A stretch of DNA of 64,000 bases from Microthrix sp041394405 (GTDB taxonomy: Bacteria > Actinomycetota > Acidimicrobiia > Acidimicrobiales > Microtrichaceae): contig JAWKIF010000006.1 in the NCBI GenBank assembly GCA_041394405.1, positions 806,001 through 870,000 of the forward strand, in the 5' to 3' direction. Shown in pieces: positions 61,049 through 64,000 of this stretch. The notes under the pieces were generated by a model. That model worked only from the letters and a program-made list of their open reading frames with translations. It had not been told where the DNA came from and searched no databases. Numbering within the stretch: position 1 is the first letter of the stretch; every line of letters starts with the position of its first letter. A program made the position numbers and the translations under genes.

Positions 61049-61121
61049 CTACGGAGCCGCTCCCTGCGGCGCACGTTGCCACCCGGACGCGCCGGCCAAC
61101 TCCGGCGGAGGCAGCCTCCGG

Positions 61122-62438
61122 CTATGTGATGACTCCCGCTGCGATGACTCCCGCTGCCTTCAGGGCGTCGAGGTGGGCCTCGGTCAGGCCAAGGAGTTCG
61201 GTGAGCACGGACTCAGTGTGCTCACCGACCCATGGCACCCGTCGCTCGGGCCGTTCGGGTACCCGCGACAACTTCACCGGGTTGCCGGGGACCAGCACCG
61301 GAGCATCGACGCCGTCCGGCCGCTCCATGGCAACCAGCATGTTGCGGGCGGCCACGTGAGGGTCGTGGATCACCTCGGTGGGGGTCAGCGCCGGGCCCGC
61401 CACCACGCCGGCGCGCCCCAGCCGAGCCGCCGCCTCGTCCCGGGTGAGTTCGGAGGCCCAGGCCTCCAACGCAGGTCGGATCAACTCGTCGAGGTGCTCG
61501 CTCCAGCCGGTGCGGTCGGCAAAACGGGGGTCGTCCACCCAGCCGGGTTGACCCACCAACTCGGCCAACTTGGCGAACTGGTGCTCGCGCACCAGCTGCA
61601 GCACCAGCGACCCGTCAGCGGTGCGAAACGAGGTGAGCAGATAGGGCGGGGGGTCCGGCTCGCGTGGCATGCCCAGGGAGGCGAAGTTCGTGACCACGTC
61701 GCACATGGCCAGCACCGAGTCCAACATGGCCACGTCCACGTGCTGGCCCTCTCCGGTCTGCTCGCGCTGACGCAGGGCAGCCAGCACGCCGATGACCGCG
61801 AACAACCCGGCGGAGATGTCACCCAGCGCGCCCACCGGGTTGACGTTCAGGGGCTCATCCCCGCGGCGCTTGAACTCGTAGATGCCCGACATTCCCTCCA
61901 CGATGGAGGCATAGGCCGGCCGGTTCCGGTAGGGGCTGGCGGGGTCGGACCCGAAGCCGGAGATGGAGACCAGCACCGCCCTCGGGTTGGCCGCCGCCAG
62001 CACTTCCGGGCCGAGACCCAGGCGCTCCAACGTGCCGGGCTTGAAGTTCTCGGCGATCACGTCCGCGTGGTTGGCCAGCTCCAGCACCAGGGCACGGCCC
62101 TCCTCGGACTTCAGGTCGATGCCCACCGAGTCCTTGCCCAGGTTGGAGCGAAGGAACGTGGCGCCAACGATGCGACCCGCCGGGTCGGTCATGGCGGGCG
62201 AGCTCTGGCGTCCGGATTCGCCGTTCACCGGATGCTCCACCTTGATCACCCGGGCTCCCAACCTGCCCATCAACTGGGTGGCAACGGGCAGCGCCGCCAT
62301 CTGCTCCAGGGCCAGCACGACGAGGCCCTCCAGCGGCCGTCCATCGAACGGGCTGCGGCCGTCGGCGGCATGGTGGTCGTGTCGGGGGCGAGCGCCCATG
62401 GGGGCATTCGCAGATGGCGGGTTGCCCGGCTGGTTCAT
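61122..62438 (-). CDS. CaiB/BaiF CoA-transferase family protein, second copy
   Basis: A 438-residue class III CoA-transferase. V-L-A-L-E-Q-M-A-A-L-P-V and L-G-A-R-V-I-K-V-E-H-P, then D-L-K-S-E-E-G, V-I-A-E-N-F-K-P-G-T-L-E-R-L-G-L and G-E-G-Q-H-V-D-V-A-M-L-D-S. It is longer and distinct from the one at 58.5 kb. The last residues come from a 15-bp direct repeat (61129-61158) that codes for two A-A-G-V-I copies. It lies upstream of the operator-controlled operon and may have its own promoter. Confidence 0.85.
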   Translation of the reverse strand: MNQPGNPPSANAPMGARPRHDHHAADGRSPFDGRPLEGLVVLALEQMAALPVATQLMGRLGARVIKVEHPVNGESGRQSSPAMTDPAGRIVGATFLRSNLGKDSVGIDLKSEEGRALVLELANHADVIAENFKPGTLERLGLGPEVLAAANPRAVLVSISGFGSDPASPYRNRPAYASIVEGMSGIYEFKRRGDEPLNVNPVGALGDISAGLFAVIGVLAALRQREQTGEGQHVDVAMLDSVLAMCDVVTNFASLGMPREPDPPPYLLTSFRTADGSLVLQLVREHQFAKLAELVGQPGWVDDPRFADRTGWSEHLDELIRPALEAWASELTRDEAAARLGRAGVVAGPALTPTEVIHDPHVAARNMLVAMERPDGVDAPVLVPGNPVKLSRVPERPERRVPWVGEHTESVLTELLGLTEAHLDALKAAGVIAAGVIT

Positions 62439-62555
62439 GGTCGCCTCGTAGCTGGGGATGGGGCCGTGGGAACCTCATGATGGCGCGTGCCGACAGCCGG
62501 AAGCCGATACAGGTCGCAGACCTGTTGCCACCGCCGGCGAGCCGGCGTTGTCGAC

Positions 62556-62585
62556 TTGGCGTTGTTTGGGTGCGTGGCGTAGGAC
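62556..62585 (+). promoter_or_regulatory. Leaderless promoter of the HhH-type exported protein gene
   Basis: TTGGCG (62556-62561), an 18-base spacer and TAGGAC (62580-62585), 6 bases before GTG 62592. Confidence 0.45.
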
Positions 62586-62591
62586 ATCACC

Positions 62592-62930
62592 GTGAGAACC
62601 AAGGCCATCGCCATCTCGCTCGTGTTGGGCTTCGCCGGGGCCGACGCTGCCTGCGCCGGACCGCTGGAGCCGGTGCCCGAGTCGACGACCACCACCACCG
62701 AGGCACCCGGCGTGAACACCGTCGATGCCAACACGGCCAGCACCGATGAGATCGCGGAGGCACTTCGCCGCCATGGCGTGATCAACACGGGTCGCTGGTC
62801 CTTTGAGGTGGAGCGCTTCCGGCCCTATCCCACCGACGATCCGAAGCTTGCGACCCTGCGCAAGGACTTGTCGCAGTACAACGTGGAGCCCGACGTGATC
62901 GACGCCATCATCGGCTCCCTGCACGTCTGA
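62592..62930 (+). CDS. Small exported protein with HhH/ComEA-like domain
   Basis: A 112-residue protein with a signal peptide (A-I-A-I-S-L-V-L-G-F-A-G-A-D-A-A). After a Thr linker comes V-D-A-N-T-A-S-T-D-E-I-A-E-A-L, the ComEA-type start of a helix-hairpin-helix domain, then R-P-Y-P-T-D-D-P and a helical end. Such domains bind DNA in competence proteins, but the usual G-I-G hairpin is not clear, so DNA binding is uncertain. Its 3' end overlaps the convergent menH gene by 23 bases. Confidence 0.65.
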   Translation: MRTKAIAISLVLGFAGADAACAGPLEPVPESTTTTTEAPGVNTVDANTASTDEIAEALRRHGVINTGRWSFEVERFRPYPTDDPKLATLRKDLSQYNVEPDVIDAIIGSLHV

Positions 62931-63702
62931 GCCACCCATCCACCAGCGCAGCGGTCGCAGCCGGAGCCTCGAGGTGTGCCGCGTGTCCCGCCGCCGGAAT
63001 GGCCCGGAACTCGCCGTGGGGCAGGGCGTCGGCCAGCGCCCGGCCCAGCGCAGTGAACTTGGCGTCGAGTGCACCGGCCAGGACCAGCACGGGCGTTTCG
63101 ATCTCGCCCAGGCGGGGCCACAGGTTGTCCTGAGCACCGGTGCCTGCCAGTCGAAGCGAGCCGGCCAGCCCGGCTGCGGTATTGGCGCGCCGATGCTCCT
63201 CGAACCGGGCCCACGCCGGCAGGCCGGCAAAGAGGGGGAGTTGAAGCCAGCCTTCGAGAAACGCGTCGACCCCCTCGGCTTCCAGGCGGTCGGCCAACGC
63301 GTGGTCTGAGCTCACTCGGGCCCGTCGCTCCGAGGGGTCCCGCAATCCGGCGGAGGCGCCGATGAGCACCACCCGACGCGCCGCTCCCGGGTGGGCCAGC
63401 AGCAGGTGCAACAGCATGCGACCACCGAGGGAGTAGCCCAGCCAGTCGCTCGGGACGTCCTGCGGCCCGGCGGCGGCCAACCTGTCTGCGGTGGCCCACG
63501 GGTCGAGCGCCGGGCCGCCCTTGCCATGTCCCGGGAGGTCGAGCGTGTTGACACGACGGGTGCGCCCGAGTTGCTCGGCACACGGCCCCCAACAGTGCCG
63601 GTTCTGGGTGAACCCGTGCACCAGCCACAGGGGCGGTTCGTCACCCGCGCCGGCGCCTCGGATGTCCGCTGGGAGGTCGGAGGAGCGGGGTTGGCCGGCC
63701 AT
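62908..63702 (-). CDS. menH: Alpha/beta hydrolase, probable MenH
   Basis: A 264-residue hydrolase. L-V-H-G-F-T-Q-N is the oxyanion loop, G-Y-S-L-G-G-R-M the nucleophile elbow (Ser91), and G-H-A-A-H-L-E the histidine near the end. MenH (SHCHC synthase) releases pyruvate from SEPHCHC, the product of MenD, whose gene starts divergently 145 bases away. L-P-G-H-G-K-G and the M-L-L-H-L-L motif are typical of MenH. The start at 63702 begins the conserved part; the frame extends further without support. Confidence 0.75.
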   Translation of the reverse strand: MAGQPRSSDLPADIRGAGAGDEPPLWLVHGFTQNRHCWGPCAEQLGRTRRVNTLDLPGHGKGGPALDPWATADRLAAAGPQDVPSDWLGYSLGGRMLLHLLLAHPGAARRVVLIGASAGLRDPSERRARVSSDHALADRLEAEGVDAFLEGWLQLPLFAGLPAWARFEEHRRANTAAGLAGSLRLAGTGAQDNLWPRLGEIETPVLVLAGALDAKFTALGRALADALPHGEFRAIPAAGHAAHLEAPAATAALVDGWLRRAGSR

Positions 63703-63833
63703 CGCCGACAAGGTTGGCAGATGGCTCGGCGCTGCGACTCGCCGGGAGCGCGACGACCTAGGGCGGATGCCGCCGGGTCCTCGGGCACGCCGAAGCCGGG
63801 AGGGCCACCATGTGGGTCGACCGCAGGCGGGCG

Positions 63834-63839
63834 TATTCT
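63834..63839 (+). promoter_or_regulatory. -10-like hexamer for menD, leaderless
   Basis: TATTCT lies 7 bases before the ATG at 63847. Confidence 0.45.
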
Positions 63840-63846
63840 CGCTGTG

Positions 63847-64000
63847 ATGGCAGCGCACCCAACTGAAGGCCCCGGCGAGGTGGATCCGGACGTTGCGGTG
63901 ACCTTCGCTGCCACGTTGCTGGACCAGTGGCGGGCCCGGGGAGTGCGCCACGTCATCGTGAGCCCGGGGTCGCGCAGCACACCGTTGGTGCTGGGCCTCC
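63847..64000 (+). CDS. menD: SEPHCHC synthase MenD, N-terminal fragment
   Basis: The first 51 codons are present; the frame is open to the window end. T-F-A-A-T-L-L-D-Q-W-R-A-R-G-V-R-H-V-I-V followed by S-P-G-S-R-S-T-P-L-V-L is the start of the thiamine-diphosphate enzyme MenD, which joins isochorismate and 2-oxoglutarate. It is divergent from menH, which acts next in the pathway. It continues beyond the window. Confidence 0.9.
   Translation, partial: MAAHPTEGPGEVDPDVAVTFAATLLDQWRARGVRHVIVSPGSRSTPLVLGL

Noticed and set aside
61106..61120. CGGAGGC-A-GCCTCCG palindrome after the second CaiB gene as terminator
   Set aside because: Only a 5-bp stem is possible once a loop is allowed; too weak to list as a feature.

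Overview
This is a high-GC actinobacterial chromosome segment, most likely from the class Acidimicrobiia. The reasons are the order ftsQ-ftsZ-pgeF-yggS-sepF-yggT-divIVA, a bacterial proteasome activator (Bpa), a menaquinone pathway, Lys/Ala-rich histone-like tails, and many genes that seem to be transcribed without a leader. A filamentous, Microthrix-like relative is possible, but the sequence alone cannot prove it. I see no rRNA, tRNA or CRISPR array, and no gene-free stretch longer than 300 bases.

Layout. (1) 1-8.2 kb: the end of the division/cell-wall cluster (ftsQ C-terminus, ftsZ, pgeF, yggS, sepF, yggT, a very long divIVA), a DksA-like protein with a histone-like tail, lspA and an rluD-type pseudouridine synthase. 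(2) 8.2-17.2 kb: housekeeping genes, namely an Rrf2 regulator, a phosphodiesterase, bpa, dnaE, an unknown gene, a nitroreductase, a GNAT and a methyltransferase. (3) 17.2-40.7 kb: an extracellular region. It holds a secreted hydrolase, a beta-helix lipoprotein, a second lipoprotein, two giant cell-wall-anchored SdrD-like proteins ending in LAKTG and LPATG, three paralogous HExxH proteins, a LuxR/MalT-type regulator, an SLH-anchored HExxH/TolB-propeller protein and an alpha-carbonic anhydrase lipoprotein.

(4) 40.8-50.7 kb: a 5'-truncated TetR remnant, a YyaL/DUF255 protein, a membrane protein plus PadR repressor pair whose promoter carries a perfect palindrome, an FAD-dependent oxidoreductase, a thiolase-like protein lacking recognisable catalytic residues, tandem extragenic hairpins, an intact ISAzo13-type insertion sequence sitting at a stop codon, and a HAD nucleotidase ending in a 54-bp tandem repeat. 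(5) 50.7-56.2 kb: menE and menA divergent, a DUF4153-like membrane protein and a two-component system. (6) 56.2-62.4 kb: a fatty acyl-CoA or sterol-like catabolic cluster (two acyl-CoA dehydrogenases, two half-size MaoC-type dehydratase subunits, two CaiB-type CoA transferases) with a TetR-type operator. (7) 62.5-64 kb: an HhH-type exported protein, menH and the start of menD.

How the genes work together. Region 1 builds and positions the septum. menE, menA, menH and menD belong to one quinone pathway but are split by unrelated genes. Region 3 looks like a surface-remodelling or adhesion module under its own large ATP-dependent regulator. About fifteen starts have a TANNNT hexamer 6-8 bases upstream and no clear ribosome binding site, which points to leaderless mRNAs as the normal mode here.
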